Positions 7,856-18,041 of a stretch of DNA of 64,000 nucleotides are shown piece after piece. The notes under the pieces are model-generated. The model saw nothing but the letters and a program-made list of their open reading frames with translations. It had not been told where the DNA came from and searched no databases. Each line of letters opens with the position of its first letter. Position 1 is the stretch's first letter. A program made the position numbers and the translations under genes. This DNA comes from Citrobacter enshiensis. Lineage in GTDB: Bacteria > Pseudomonadota > Gammaproteobacteria > Enterobacterales > Enterobacteriaceae. Location: assembly GCF_029338175.1 (NCBI RefSeq), contig NZ_CP119862.1, positions 992,001-1,056,000 on the forward strand, given 5' to 3'.

Positions 7856-9199
7856 ATGACGAAAGCAGAAAAGGTCGTCTGGACCGAAGGGATGTTTCTG
7901 CGTCCACACCATTTTCAGCGGACAGAAAGTTACCTGCTCAACCACGTGCGTGAATGGGGAGCGCTGCAACGATCGTATCTGTGGGGATTTCTCGATGTTG
8001 AACTGGACGAGGCGATGCTTCGTCAGGGATGCATTGCGCTGAGCTACGCGAGCGGGCTACTTCCCGACGGCACCTTTTTCCACCTGCGCACTGGCCGCAA
8101 CGCGCCGCCGCCGCTGAAAATCCCTGACAACCTCACCAATGAAAAGGTCGTGCTGGCATTGCCGGTTCGCCGGGGTGAGCGTGAAGAAGTCATCTTTAGT
8201 GAAGAGCATGCTTCGCTGGCGCGCTTCATGGCCTATGAGCAAGACGTTGAAGACGATAACGCGATGTCGGTAGGCGACGCCACGGTACAGTTTGGTCGGC
8301 TGCGTCTGAAATTGATGCTGGAAAAAGATCTGACGGCAGAATGGACCGCTATCGGCGTGGCGTTCGCCACCGAGAAGCGTAACGACAATCACGTGCGGCT
8401 GGATAACAGCTACATCCCGCCGATGCTGAATGCCAACAACAGCCCGCCGCTTTACAGCATGATTAACGATCTCCACGGTTTGCTGGTTCAGCGCAGCCAG
8501 CAGATTGGCGGTCGTTTGCGCCAGCCTGGGCGCTTTAACACGTCTGAACTGATTGAATTTACGCTGCTTTCGCTGGTGAATCGCCACTTGGGCGAAGTGT
8601 CGCATTTCAAAACGCTCCCGCTGCTGCACCCGGAAACGCTCTGGCGCAGCTGGCTGCCGTTTGCCACCGAACTCGCTACCTGGACGTCGCAACGCACCGC
8701 AGAAAGCGTACTGCCCGTGTACGATCATGACGACCTGGCGGGCTGCTTTAGCAAACTGATGCTGATGCTCCGCCAGGGGCTGTCGCTGGTGATGGAAGAC
8801 CATGCGATTCAGCTGCCGCTCAACGAACGCTCCCACGGCCTGAATATTGCCACCGTACCGGAAACGAGCATGGTGCGTGAGTTTGGTTTCGTGCTGGCCG
8901 TTAAAGCCAACGTGCCGGGCGAGCAGCTGCAAACCCATTTCCCTGCGCAAATGAAAGTGGCGCCCGTCTCCAAAATCCGCGATCTGGTTCAGCTTCAGTT
9001 GCCGGGCATTATGCTGCGCGCTATGCCCGTCGCGCCGCCGCAGATCCCCTGGCACGCTGGCTACAGCTACTTCGAGCTGGAAAAGGGGGGAGAACTGTGG
9101 AACGAGATGGATAAGTCCGGCGCGTTCGCCCTGCATCTTGCGGGGGAGTTTCCGGGACTCGATATGGAGTTTTGGGCCATCCGTAGCCCGACAGAATAA
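7856..9199 (+). CDS. tssK: T6SS baseplate protein TssK
   Basis: 447 aa, the usual TssK length. The N-terminus VVWTEGMFLRPHHFQRTE is the family signature (W-x-E-G-x-x-x-x-P-x-H-F-Q). TssK forms trimers that link the TssEFG baseplate wedge to the cytoplasmic parts of TssL and TssM. It follows tssJ and is followed by tssL with a 17-base gap, in the common tssJKL order. Confidence 0.97.
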   Translation: MTKAEKVVWTEGMFLRPHHFQRTESYLLNHVREWGALQRSYLWGFLDVELDEAMLRQGCIALSYASGLLPDGTFFHLRTGRNAPPPLKIPDNLTNEKVVLALPVRRGEREEVIFSEEHASLARFMAYEQDVEDDNAMSVGDATVQFGRLRLKLMLEKDLTAEWTAIGVAFATEKRNDNHVRLDNSYIPPMLNANNSPPLYSMINDLHGLLVQRSQQIGGRLRQPGRFNTSELIEFTLLSLVNRHLGEVSHFKTLPLLHPETLWRSWLPFATELATWTSQRTAESVLPVYDHDDLAGCFSKLMLMLRQGLSLVMEDHAIQLPLNERSHGLNIATVPETSMVREFGFVLAVKANVPGEQLQTHFPAQMKVAPVSKIRDLVQLQLPGIMLRAMPVAPPQIPWHAGYSYFELEKGGELWNEMDKSGAFALHLAGEFPGLDMEFWAIRSPTE

Positions 9200-9216
9200 T
9201 AAGGCGAGCGCTTACT

Positions 9217-10455
9217 ATGCAGGAACGACAGGAGCCCGGCAGCGATGCCGCGTTTACCACAGCGAGTGGGAATAACCCGCTGGTGGCGGCCGCCAATCCG
9301 CTGCTCAATGCGATTGCGCAAATCCGTCATTCGGTCTCTCACGATGATCAGTTGGCGTTACGCCAGCGCTTAATCGACGAAATTCGCCGCTTCGAAGTGC
9401 GCTGCCAGCAGGCAGGATTGCCGTATGAAGTGATCGTCGGCGCGCGCTACTGCCTGTGCACGGCGCTGGACGAAGCCGCCGCGCTCACCCCCTGGGGCAG
9501 CAGCGGCGTCTGGTCCAGCAGCGGACTGCTGGTGACCTTTCATAACGAAACCTGGGGTGGGGAGAAATTCTTCCAGCTGTTGGCGCGCCTGTCGCAGAAC
9601 CCGCGTGAACACCTCCTGTTGCTGGAAATGATCAACTACTGTCTGCTGCTCGGTTTCGAGGGACGTTATCGGGTGCTGGATAACGGTCGTACCCAGCTTG
9701 AAACCATCAAGCAGCGGCTGTGGCAGATGATCCGTGGCGTGCGCGGCAGCTATCCGCCTGCGCTCTCTCCGCATCCGGAAGATAGCCCGGTGCTGCGCAA
9801 ACTCTGGCGGCCGATGGTGCCGCTGTGGGCCTGCGTGGCGCTGGGCGGTTTTATCGCCTGCCTCTTCTATATCGTTCTCAACTGGCGCCTCGGTGACAGC
9901 ACCAATCCGGTGCTGGCGAAGATCTACCAGTCTCAACTGCCGGAAACCACGATTCAACATCCGGCGCAACACTTGCCTGCGGTGCTGAACCTGCGCGGTT
10001 TCCTGAAACCTGAAATTGATGCCGGGCTGCTGGTGGTGAAGGATGAAGCGGATCGCAGCGTGGTGATTCTGAAAGGTGACGGTCTGTTCGCTTCCGCCTC
10101 CACGGTGGTGCGTGACCGCTATGAACCGGTCATCGACCGCATCGCCCAGGCGATGAATAACGTCAGCGGCAAAATTCTGGTGGTGGGGTACAGCGACAAC
10201 CTGCCGATTCGCAGCGCGCGCTTCGCCTCCAACTATGAGCTTTCGCTGGAACGTGCACGCTCAGTACAAAAACAATTGCAGGGAAGACTCTCGCAACCTG
10301 AACGCGTGAAAGCGGAAGGGCGAGGCGAGATCAATCCCGTCGCGCCAAACAACACGCCAGAAAACCGCGCCCGTAACCGCCGTGTGGAAATTACTCTGCT
10401 GGTGTCGCCTGAAAATACCCAGGCTGAGCTGAACGGATTGCCGCAAGGAAACTAA
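9217..10455 (+). CDS. tssL: T6SS inner-membrane protein TssL with C-terminal OmpA-like domain
   Basis: 412 aa. The N-terminal cytoplasmic DotU-like domain (to about residue 195) is followed by one membrane segment (about 198-222, VPLWACVALGGFIACLFY). The C-terminus, from about residue 275, is OmpA/MotB-like (VVGYSDNLPIRS, ELSLERARSV, ENRARNRRVEI) and should bind peptidoglycan. This fused form is the long TssL type. It joins TssM and TssJ in the trans-envelope complex. The next gene, tssM, starts 2 bases after its stop. Confidence 0.97.
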   Translation: MQERQEPGSDAAFTTASGNNPLVAAANPLLNAIAQIRHSVSHDDQLALRQRLIDEIRRFEVRCQQAGLPYEVIVGARYCLCTALDEAAALTPWGSSGVWSSSGLLVTFHNETWGGEKFFQLLARLSQNPREHLLLLEMINYCLLLGFEGRYRVLDNGRTQLETIKQRLWQMIRGVRGSYPPALSPHPEDSPVLRKLWRPMVPLWACVALGGFIACLFYIVLNWRLGDSTNPVLAKIYQSQLPETTIQHPAQHLPAVLNLRGFLKPEIDAGLLVVKDEADRSVVILKGDGLFASASTVVRDRYEPVIDRIAQAMNNVSGKILVVGYSDNLPIRSARFASNYELSLERARSVQKQLQGRLSQPERVKAEGRGEINPVAPNNTPENRARNRRVEITLLVSPENTQAELNGLPQGN

Positions 10456-10457
10456 GG

Positions 10458-13400
10458 ATGCTGACAACTCTTCTTTCCATTCTCACCAATCGCGTGCTGT
10501 GGAGCCTGCTCGGCGTAACGGCGCTCGCTGCGGTGATCTGGATGATTGGCCCGCTGCTCTCCATTGTGGATACCCGGCCGCTCGAATCTGAACAAAACCG
10601 CATCATCAGCATCGCGGTGGTCTACCTGATCTGGGCCCAGAGCCATATCCTGCCGCGTTTGTATAACGCCTGGCTAAACCGCAAGTTGATGGACAAGCTC
10701 AATGAGAATACCACCAGCCCGGAAGCGGCGGATCCCCAGAAGCGGCTGAACAGCGAGGAGCAGATCCTCGCAGGACGTTTCGACGAAGCGGCGCAGATGC
10801 TGAAAAAAGCCCACTTTAGCAAAGCGGGTAACCGCACGCAGTGGACCCAGCGTTTCAGTACGCAATATCTCTATCAGTTGCCGTGGTATGTGATTATCGG
10901 CGCGCCGGGTTCCGGCAAAACGACAGCGCTGGCCAATTCCGGGCTGCAATTCCCGCTGGCGGACCGCTTCGGTAAAACCGCGCTGCGGGGCATCGGTGGC
11001 ACCCGTAACTGTGACTGGTGGTTTACCAACGAGGCGGTGCTGCTGGACACCGCCGGGCGCTACACCACACAAGAGAGTGAGCAGGTGCAGGACGCCAGCG
11101 AATGGCTGGAGTTCATCGCGCTGCTGCGTAAATACCGTCGCCGTCAGCCGATTAACGGCGTCATTATCACCATAAGTCTTTCCGACTTGCTGACCCAGTC
11201 CGCGGAGGCCTCCCGCCAGCAGGCGGTAAACCTGCGCCAGCGTCTTTCTGAACTGCATGAGCAACTGGGTATTCGCTTCCCGGTCTATGTGATGGTGACC
11301 AAGGCCGACCTGCTCAAAGGCTTCCGCGCCTGGTTTGCTGATTACGACAAAGCGCAGCGCGATCAAATCTGGGGCTTTACGCTCCCCTGGGAGCAGACCA
11401 AACACGCCGACTTTGATCTGATGGGCAACTTCACCCGGGAGTTCTCGCTTCTGCAACAGCGTCTGGATGCGGGTCTGCCGGAAACCATGCTTAAAGAGCA
11501 CGATGCGAAAACCCGCGCCGACGCGTATCTCTTCCCGCAGGAGTTCGCCGCGCTGCGCCCGCTGCTGGCGGACTACCTGAGCACGGTCTTCGCCCGTTCT
11601 AACTTTGAAACTGAGTTCTCACCGCGCGGGATCTACTTCGCCAGCGGGACTCAGGAGGGGATGCCGTTCGACCGCGTGATGGGCGAACTGAACCGCGCGC
11701 TCTCGTTGCCGGAAGGCGAGGAAAGCGATAGCTGGGATTCTGTCAGCAAGGCGTCGCCGATCCCGGGCGCGAAAGGCCAGAGTTTCTTCATCAAAAACCT
11801 GCTGCAAAACGTCATTTTCCAGGAAGCGGGTATCGCCGGGGAAAACCGCTGGTGGGAACTGCGCAATCGTGCCGTTACCTGGTCTGGTTATGCGGCGATC
11901 CTCGCTCTGTTGGTTATCCTTAGCGGGCTGTGGCTCATCAGCTTTAACCGGAACAAGGCGTATCTGGAAGAGGTGGATGCAAAAGTGCCGCACCTGGAGC
12001 AGCAGAGCAAAGCGTTGCAAAACCAGCCACAGCGCGATCTGTTTGCCCTCCTGCCGCTGCTCAACGATCTGGTGGAACTACCAAAAAGCAACGCATTTGA
12101 CGTCAACGATCCTCCGGTGACTCGCCGTATGGGGCTTTATCGCGGTGATGACGTCAGCGACGCCTCGCAGTCTCTGTATCAGAAAGCGCTGGATCAGATG
12201 CTGCTGCCTGCCGTGGCGATGCACATCACCACCTGGCTGCGTAACGATAACGGCAGCGATGTGGAATACAGCTACGAGGCGCTGAAGGCGTATCAGATGC
12301 TCTATCAGCCGAAGCATTACGACGGCAAGTTTTTGCACTCGTGGGTGATGCTGAATTTACAACGCAATCTGCCGCAAAACGTCACGCAGGCGCAGCTTCA
12401 GCAGCTCGAATGGCATCTGACGCAACTGCTGGAGCCGCAAATTCAGTCTTCGCCGTATGCCCAGGACGAGACGCTGGTGGCGCGCGAGCGGGCGCTGATC
12501 AACCAGCAGCCGCTCTCCACCCGTGTCTATGGTCGTCTGAAACGTCTGCTTGAGCATGATGAAAATCTGCAGCCGGTTTCGCTGGCGGACCTGGGCGGCC
12601 CGCAAAGCGAACTGGTCTTTTCACGTAAAAGCGGCAAACCGGTGAGTGAAGGCGTGCCGGGCCTCTACACCCCGGACGGCTACTGGAAGAGCTTTAACGG
12701 TCAGATAGACAACGTGACCACCGCTCTACACGAAGATGATGCCTGGGTGCTGGGCGCGACGTCGTCGCAGGAAGACAAACCGCAGATCGATAACGCCGTA
12801 CGCCAGCTCTACATGCGTGACTTTATCGCGAACTGGGATCGCTTCCTTGCGGATATTCAGCTCAACAACAGCGCCGATCTCTCCCAGCGAATCAATACGG
12901 CGCGCCTGCTCTCCGGCGCTAACTCGCCGCTGCGCCGTCTGGTTCAGAATCTGAGCCAGGTGCTGGATCTGTCGCACAATGCACCAGCGCCCGAGGATGC
13001 CGGGAAAGTCCAGGAGCAGGGCAACGGGGCCACCCGCACGCTGGAAGCGCTGTTCAGCAACAATGACGCAGCGCCGACACAGCGCGCGGTCATGACGCAA
13101 ACCCCTGAACAGCGGGTTACCGAGCATTATGCGCCGATGATTGAGCTGGCGCAGCCGCTGGAGAAGGGCGGTAAAACGCTCGTTTTTGATGATTTTCTCA
13201 AGCAGGTGGATGAGCTTTACCGCTACCTGACGGCCGTCCAGGACGCCGCTAACAGCGGCATGCCGGCACCGGGCGGCGAAGCGATTAGCCGTCTGCAGGC
13301 CAGCGCGGGTCGTCTGCCTGGCGGACTGCAAACCATGTTCAGCAATATGGCGGTTGGCGCCAGCAGCGATACTCAACGTCGAGATCTGGAAAACGTCCGC

Positions 13401-14078
13401 AAGCGGATTAACGTGGAAGTCGGCGGTTTCTGTCGCCAGGCGATAGCCGGTCGTTACCCACTGGTTCGCAGTGCCAGCACAGAGGTCACGCCTGACGATC
13501 TCGCCCGCATGTTCGCACCGGGCACCGGGCTGATGGACACCTTTTTCCGCGACAATCTGACTAACAAGGTGGATACCACCCAGGCGAACTGGCGCTTTAT
13601 GCCGGGCATCGATGGCAAAACTCTGCCGGGGAGTGAAGGGCTGCTGCGCCCGTTCCAGCAGGCGCAGTCAATCCGGGACGCGTTTTTCGCCAACGGCGCA
13701 ACCACCCCCTCTTTCAAGGTGACGGTGCGCACTGTGCGGATGGACAACACCATTCTGAACCTGACGCTGGACGTGGACGGGCAGCAATTGCGCTACAGCC
13801 ACGGCCCACAGGCCGTGCAGATAATGAACTGGCCGGGGCCGGGCGGCACAAATCAGGTGCGTATGCAGTTAGGGCTGGCGAATGGCAGTACGGCTACGCT
13901 GGTGACCAACGGTGCCTGGGCGCTGAACCGCTTTTTCGATAAAGCGCGCACCAGCCCCGGCGCGGGCAGCCTGAGCCGTCAGGCTACCTTCAGCGTGGAC
14001 GGCCATCAGGTCACGCTGGAATTTGCGCCAAACAGCATTCGTAATCCGTTCCAGCTTCCCCGTTTCTCATGCCCATAA
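10458..14078 (+). CDS. tssM: T6SS inner-membrane protein TssM (IcmF family)
   Basis: 1206 aa. Two N-terminal membrane segments (about 10-30 and 48-65) precede a cytoplasmic NTPase-like domain with an intact Walker A at residues 148-155 (GAPGSGKT) and a DTAGRY motif. A third membrane segment lies at about 473-495, followed by a long periplasmic domain ending in a beta-rich tail that contacts TssJ. TssM spans the envelope as the main scaffold of the membrane complex. Its 3' end is followed by tagF after 16 bases. Confidence 0.97.
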   Translation: MLTTLLSILTNRVLWSLLGVTALAAVIWMIGPLLSIVDTRPLESEQNRIISIAVVYLIWAQSHILPRLYNAWLNRKLMDKLNENTTSPEAADPQKRLNSEEQILAGRFDEAAQMLKKAHFSKAGNRTQWTQRFSTQYLYQLPWYVIIGAPGSGKTTALANSGLQFPLADRFGKTALRGIGGTRNCDWWFTNEAVLLDTAGRYTTQESEQVQDASEWLEFIALLRKYRRRQPINGVIITISLSDLLTQSAEASRQQAVNLRQRLSELHEQLGIRFPVYVMVTKADLLKGFRAWFADYDKAQRDQIWGFTLPWEQTKHADFDLMGNFTREFSLLQQRLDAGLPETMLKEHDAKTRADAYLFPQEFAALRPLLADYLSTVFARSNFETEFSPRGIYFASGTQEGMPFDRVMGELNRALSLPEGEESDSWDSVSKASPIPGAKGQSFFIKNLLQNVIFQEAGIAGENRWWELRNRAVTWSGYAAILALLVILSGLWLISFNRNKAYLEEVDAKVPHLEQQSKALQNQPQRDLFALLPLLNDLVELPKSNAFDVNDPPVTRRMGLYRGDDVSDASQSLYQKALDQMLLPAVAMHITTWLRNDNGSDVEYSYEALKAYQMLYQPKHYDGKFLHSWVMLNLQRNLPQNVTQAQLQQLEWHLTQLLEPQIQSSPYAQDETLVARERALINQQPLSTRVYGRLKRLLEHDENLQPVSLADLGGPQSELVFSRKSGKPVSEGVPGLYTPDGYWKSFNGQIDNVTTALHEDDAWVLGATSSQEDKPQIDNAVRQLYMRDFIANWDRFLADIQLNNSADLSQRINTARLLSGANSPLRRLVQNLSQVLDLSHNAPAPEDAGKVQEQGNGATRTLEALFSNNDAAPTQRAVMTQTPEQRVTEHYAPMIELAQPLEKGGKTLVFDDFLKQVDELYRYLTAVQDAANSGMPAPGGEAISRLQASAGRLPGGLQTMFSNMAVGASSDTQRRDLENVRKRINVEVGGFCRQAIAGRYPLVRSASTEVTPDDLARMFAPGTGLMDTFFRDNLTNKVDTTQANWRFMPGIDGKTLPGSEGLLRPFQQAQSIRDAFFANGATTPSFKVTVRTVRMDNTILNLTLDVDGQQLRYSHGPQAVQIMNWPGPGGTNQVRMQLGLANGSTATLVTNGAWALNRFFDKARTSPGAGSLSRQATFSVDGHQVTLEFAPNSIRNPFQLPRFSCP

Positions 14079-14094
14079 CCGCAAGGACAGCCGT

Positions 14095-14811
14095 ATGACG
14101 AATCCCCCTGCGATGAACCTCTACAGCTGGTATGGCAAATTACCCAGCGCAGGCGACTTTCTGCAGCGTCGTTTTCCTGACGCGTTACAACGCCAGTGGT
14201 CCCACTGGTTTCAGGTCGGCCTGCTGGCCTGGCAACAGGAAGAGCAGCGCAGCGGCGAGCGCCAGTTCGCCAAAGCCCCGGTATGGAATTTTGTCGTACC
14301 GCCGATGCTGGGTAGCCAGATGATCCAGATGGGCTGTCTGCTGCCAGCCCGTGACAGCGTGGGGCGACAGTATCCGGTCTGCGTTCAGCTTAGCTTTACG
14401 CCTGCCGAGTGGTCGCCGCGCATGCTGGGGCAGGCTGAAAGCTGGTACCAGCAGCTTGGCCGGGTGGTACTGCACGCGGTGCGCAACGGTTACTCCGCCG
14501 CGCAACTGGAGGAGGCGCTGATGATGATTCCACCGCCACAGCCCGTTGAGCCGCAGATGCGCTCCGACATTCTGGACGTGATTGGTTATGCCGAAGACGA
14601 CCCGGTAACCCTGGGGTGGCCGCAGGCGGCAGAGTGCTTCGACCCGCAGCGCCAGGCCAGCTTCTGGTGGACCAACCGCTGCGATGGCTACCCGCTTTAT
14701 ACCCACGTTCACAGCGGAAACTTTACCGGGCAGCTTTTTACGCTGCTGTTCGATCCGGCAGGCGGCGCCCGACCGGGCCGTCACGGCCTCTATCCGCCGA
14801 TGTTTGAATAA
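14095..14811 (+). CDS. tagF: T6SS-associated regulator TagF (ImpM family)
   Basis: 238 aa with the start set at ATG 14095, which has AAGGACAG just upstream and avoids overlap with tssM. An upstream in-frame start at 14023 would add 24 unlikely residues. The N-terminal motif is LYSWYGKLPSAGDFLQRRF, followed by the usual FWW (SFWWTNRCDGYPLYTH). In Pseudomonas and Serratia TagF holds the T6SS inactive by binding Fha until released. With ppkA, pppA and fha also present, the same control is likely here. Confidence 0.93.
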   Translation: MTNPPAMNLYSWYGKLPSAGDFLQRRFPDALQRQWSHWFQVGLLAWQQEEQRSGERQFAKAPVWNFVVPPMLGSQMIQMGCLLPARDSVGRQYPVCVQLSFTPAEWSPRMLGQAESWYQQLGRVVLHAVRNGYSAAQLEEALMMIPPPQPVEPQMRSDILDVIGYAEDDPVTLGWPQAAECFDPQRQASFWWTNRCDGYPLYTHVHSGNFTGQLFTLLFDPAGGARPGRHGLYPPMFE

Positions 14812-14822
14812 GCAGGGACTCC

Positions 14823-15839
14823 ATGAATATTGATGAAATTCTCGCGCCGATAAGCCATGAAAACCCCTGCGGCGAAAATCTTGAGTACGACGCCGACTTT
14901 CAGGCCATGGGGCAGGCAAGCCAGGGCAAAGCCGAACAGCAGTTCGGCGACACCATTATTCCTGCGGAACCTGCCGACTGGAATACGGTGGAAAAGCTCG
15001 CCACCCGTCTGTTGGGGCGCACCAAAGATCTGCGCGTCATGCTGGCGTTAACCCATGCCTGGACACGGCGTCGGGGGCTATCGGGATACGCGGACGGGCT
15101 GTTGCTGGTCGAGCAGGCGCTTTCCCGCTACTGGGAACCGCTGTATCCACGGCTGGAAGAGTATGGCGAAACCGATCCGTTCTACCGTATTAACGCCCTC
15201 GCGGGGCTGGGCGATAAGTCCGATCTCACTTTCGCGCTGCGTAATGCCTCGCTGTTGCGTTCAAACGGCGACGAGATTTCGCTGCGCGATGCTCAGGCGC
15301 TGCTCGATGGCAGCAAAACCGAATGCCCGGATTATCCCGGCGGCCGTCCAAGGCTGATTGATGAACTGGCCCGTGGCGGCCAGCCTGGCACCGAAGCGGT
15401 TTTCTTGATTAACGAACGGCTGCTGGCGATTCGCGATCGGCTGGTCGGGCACCTCGGGGAGAGCGGCGTACCGGAAATGGAACAACTGCTGAAAACCGTT
15501 GGGCTGGTGGCCAGCGCCTGTCAGGTGACCGATATCAGCACGCTGTTGCCGGGCGCTGAGGCGTCGGTTGAACAAAGCGCAACGCCGCCGACCGCCGCAG
15601 TTCCGCCCGTTTCGCAGGTCGCGGACTGGCGCAGCGTGCAGGTCACCAGTCGCGCCGACGCGCAGCTGATGCTGGAGAAAGCGAAGCAGTATTTTGCGCA
15701 GTATGAGCCGAGTCACCCCGCACCGTTGATGATTGAACGGGTGCAGCGGCTGTCTGAACTCAACTTTATGGACATTATTCGCGACCTGGCGCCGGACGGC
15801 GTTAACCAACTGGAAAACATTTTTGGACGCCGCGAATGA
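14823..15839 (+). CDS. tssA: T6SS baseplate/cap protein TssA
   Basis: 338 aa with the ImpA N-terminal domain at the very start (IDEILAPISHENPCGENLEYDADF) and the second conserved block (GRTKDLRVMLALTHAW). A Pro/Ala linker around 255-270 leads to a short C-terminal domain. TssA proteins prime baseplate and sheath polymerisation. The short C-terminal domain suggests the TssA class that lacks the long cap domain of E. coli TssA1, but this is by length only. Confidence 0.95.
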   Translation: MNIDEILAPISHENPCGENLEYDADFQAMGQASQGKAEQQFGDTIIPAEPADWNTVEKLATRLLGRTKDLRVMLALTHAWTRRRGLSGYADGLLLVEQALSRYWEPLYPRLEEYGETDPFYRINALAGLGDKSDLTFALRNASLLRSNGDEISLRDAQALLDGSKTECPDYPGGRPRLIDELARGGQPGTEAVFLINERLLAIRDRLVGHLGESGVPEMEQLLKTVGLVASACQVTDISTLLPGAEASVEQSATPPTAAVPPVSQVADWRSVQVTSRADAQLMLEKAKQYFAQYEPSHPAPLMIERVQRLSELNFMDIIRDLAPDGVNQLENIFGRRE

Positions 15840-15914
15840 CGCGTCCAGGCATTATGACGACAGGCATGACGTCTGCCGTTTCACCTTCACCGCGCATCTT
15901 TGACGGAGAACATC

Positions 15915-16439
15915 ATGGCAATGAGTAACAGTGGGCAGAAATTCATCGCACGTAACCGTGCCCCCCGCGTGCAGATCGAGTACGACGTAGAGATCTACGG
16001 TGCAGAACGTAAAATTCAGCTGCCGTTTGTGATGGGCGTAATGGCCGATCTGGTGGGCAAACCGGTCGAAAGCCTGCCTGCGGTCGACGAGCGTAAATTC
16101 CTTGAAATCGACATCGATAACTTCGACGAACGTATGAAAGCGCTGAAGCCGCGCGTCGCATTCCAGGTGGATAACACGCTAACCGGCGAAGGTAAGCTCA
16201 ACGTCGATCTGACCTTCGACAGCATGGATGACTTCCTGCCGGATGCGGTGGCCCGCAAAGTTGAACCGTTGAACAAGCTGCTGGAGGCGCGTACCCAGCT
16301 CTCCAACCTGCTGACCTATATGGACGGCAAAAACGGCGCGGAAGAGCTGATCGCTAAAATTCTGCAGGATCCGACGCTGCTCAAATCCCTGAGCCAGTTG
16401 CCGAAAAATGACGATAGCGCGAAAGGTAGCGAGGAATAA
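15915..16439 (+). CDS. tssB: T6SS sheath small subunit TssB (VipA)
   Basis: 174 aa. The start is ATG 15915 with GGAG 7 bases upstream; an in-frame extension to 15900 is not supported. The sequence has typical TssB features: KFIARNRAPRVQIEYDVE at the N-terminus, LPFVMGVMADLVG and FLEIDIDNFDERM. It pairs with TssC to form the contractile sheath. The stop is 3 bases from tssC. Confidence 0.98.
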   Translation: MAMSNSGQKFIARNRAPRVQIEYDVEIYGAERKIQLPFVMGVMADLVGKPVESLPAVDERKFLEIDIDNFDERMKALKPRVAFQVDNTLTGEGKLNVDLTFDSMDDFLPDAVARKVEPLNKLLEARTQLSNLLTYMDGKNGAEELIAKILQDPTLLKSLSQLPKNDDSAKGSEE

Positions 16440-16442
16440 TCG

Positions 16443-17942
16443 ATGAGCAACCAGACTCAACAACAAGAGCTGCAGGCAGATCAGGCGTTCAGCCAGGACG
16501 AATTCAGCGCGCTGCTGAACAAAGAGTTTCGCCCCAAAACCGATCAGGCGCGTTCGGCGGTGGAGAGCGCGGTAAAAACGCTGGCGCAGCAGGCGCTGGA
16601 AAATACCGTCACCTTCTCAAACGACACCTACCGCACCATTCAAAATCTGATTGCCGGTATTGATGAGCAGCTTTCGCAGCAGGTGAATCAGATTATTCAC
16701 CATGACGAGTTTCAGAAACTGGAAAGCGCGTGGCGTGGCCTGAGCTATCTGGTCAACAACACTGAAACCGACGAGATGCTGAAGATCCGCTTTATGAGCA
16801 TCTCCAAACAGGAACTGGGTCGTACCCTGAAACGTTACAAGGGCGTGGGCTGGGACCAGAGCCCGATCTTCAAGAAAATCTACGAACAAGAGTACGGTCA
16901 GTTTGGCGGCGAGCCGTTTGGCTGCATCGTCGGTGACTACTATTTCGACCATAGCCCGCAGGATGTTGAGCTGCTGGGGGAAATGGCGCGCATCGGTTCT
17001 GCGGCACACTGTCCGTTCATTACCGGTACAGCGCCGGGCGTGATGCAGATGGAGTCCTGGCAGGAGCTGGCCAACCCGCGCGATCTGACCAAAATCTTCC
17101 AGAACACCGAATATGCCGCCTGGCGTTCGCTGCGTGAATCGGAAGATGCCCGCTATCTGGGGCTGGTGATGCCGCGTTTTCTGTCTCGTCTGCCGTATGG
17201 CATTCGGACTAACCCGGTCGACAGCTTTGATTTTGAAGAGCAAACCGATGGCGCTAACCACAACAATTATTCCTGGGCGAACGCCGCCTACGCGATGGCC
17301 GCCAACATCAACCGCTCCTTCAAAGAGTATGGCTGGTGCACCTCGATTCGCGGCGTGGAGTCCGGCGGAGCAGTCGAAAATCTGCCGTGCCATACTTTCC
17401 CAAGCGATGATGGCGGCGTGGACATGAAATGTCCGACCGAAATCGCCATCAGTGACCGTCGTGAAGCTGAGCTGGCGAAAAACGGTTTTATGCCGCTTAT
17501 TCATCGCAAAAACTCCGACTTTGCGGCGTTTATCGGCGCGCAGTCGCTGCAAAAACCGGCGGAGTACCACGATCCGGATGCCACCGCCAATGCCCGTCTG
17601 GCGTCACGTCTGCCCTACCTGTTCGCCTGCTGCCGTTTCGCGCACTACCTGAAGTGTATCGTGCGCGACAAAATCGGTTCCTTCCGCGAGCGCGAAGAGA
17701 TGGAACGCTGGCTGAATGACTGGGTGATGAACTACGTGGACGGCGACCCGGCCAACTCCTCCCAGGAAACCAAGTCCCGTAAACCGCTGGCGGCGGCCGA
17801 AGTGCAGGTGCAGGAAATCGAAGATAATCCGGGCTACTACGCCGCGAAGTTCTTCCTGCGCCCACATTATCAGCTGGAAGGCCTGACCGTTTCGCTGCGT
17901 CTGGTTTCTAAACTGCCGTCGCTGAAGACGCAGGACGCGTAA
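16443..17942 (+). CDS. tssC: T6SS sheath large subunit TssC (VipB)
   Basis: 499 aa, the usual size. Conserved blocks include LESAWRGLSYLV near residue 95, FGCIVGDYYFDH, RFLSRLPYG and the C-terminal FFLRPHYQLEGLTVSLRLVS. With TssB it forms the sheath that contracts to fire the Hcp tube and is recycled by TssH. It is followed by a strong hairpin, so it may end the first transcription block. Confidence 0.98.
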   Translation: MSNQTQQQELQADQAFSQDEFSALLNKEFRPKTDQARSAVESAVKTLAQQALENTVTFSNDTYRTIQNLIAGIDEQLSQQVNQIIHHDEFQKLESAWRGLSYLVNNTETDEMLKIRFMSISKQELGRTLKRYKGVGWDQSPIFKKIYEQEYGQFGGEPFGCIVGDYYFDHSPQDVELLGEMARIGSAAHCPFITGTAPGVMQMESWQELANPRDLTKIFQNTEYAAWRSLRESEDARYLGLVMPRFLSRLPYGIRTNPVDSFDFEEQTDGANHNNYSWANAAYAMAANINRSFKEYGWCTSIRGVESGGAVENLPCHTFPSDDGGVDMKCPTEIAISDRREAELAKNGFMPLIHRKNSDFAAFIGAQSLQKPAEYHDPDATANARLASRLPYLFACCRFAHYLKCIVRDKIGSFREREEMERWLNDWVMNYVDGDPANSSQETKSRKPLAAAEVQVQEIEDNPGYYAAKFFLRPHYQLEGLTVSLRLVSKLPSLKTQDA

Positions 17943-17946
17943 TGAA

Positions 17947-17974
17947 GATTACCGGCTCTACGGGGCCGGTAATC
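17947..17974 (+). terminator. Perfect hairpin after tssC
   Basis: GATTACCGGC (17947-17956) and GCCGGTAATC (17965-17974) are perfect 10-bp inverted repeats with an 8-base loop, 5 bases past the tssC stop. It is followed by TATTCAGTATT, only moderately T-rich, so it may terminate partly or stabilise the 3' end of the sheath mRNA. Confidence 0.65.
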
Positions 17975-18041
17975 TATTCAGTATTGACCTAACTCGTGAA
18001 ATATAACCATCGACATTCATTAACCTCAGGGAGGCTCTACA

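Noticed and set aside
8057-9136. 359-aa minus-strand ORF inside tssK
   Set aside because: Shadow of a GC-rich gene; low-complexity His/Arg/Gln composition and no motif.
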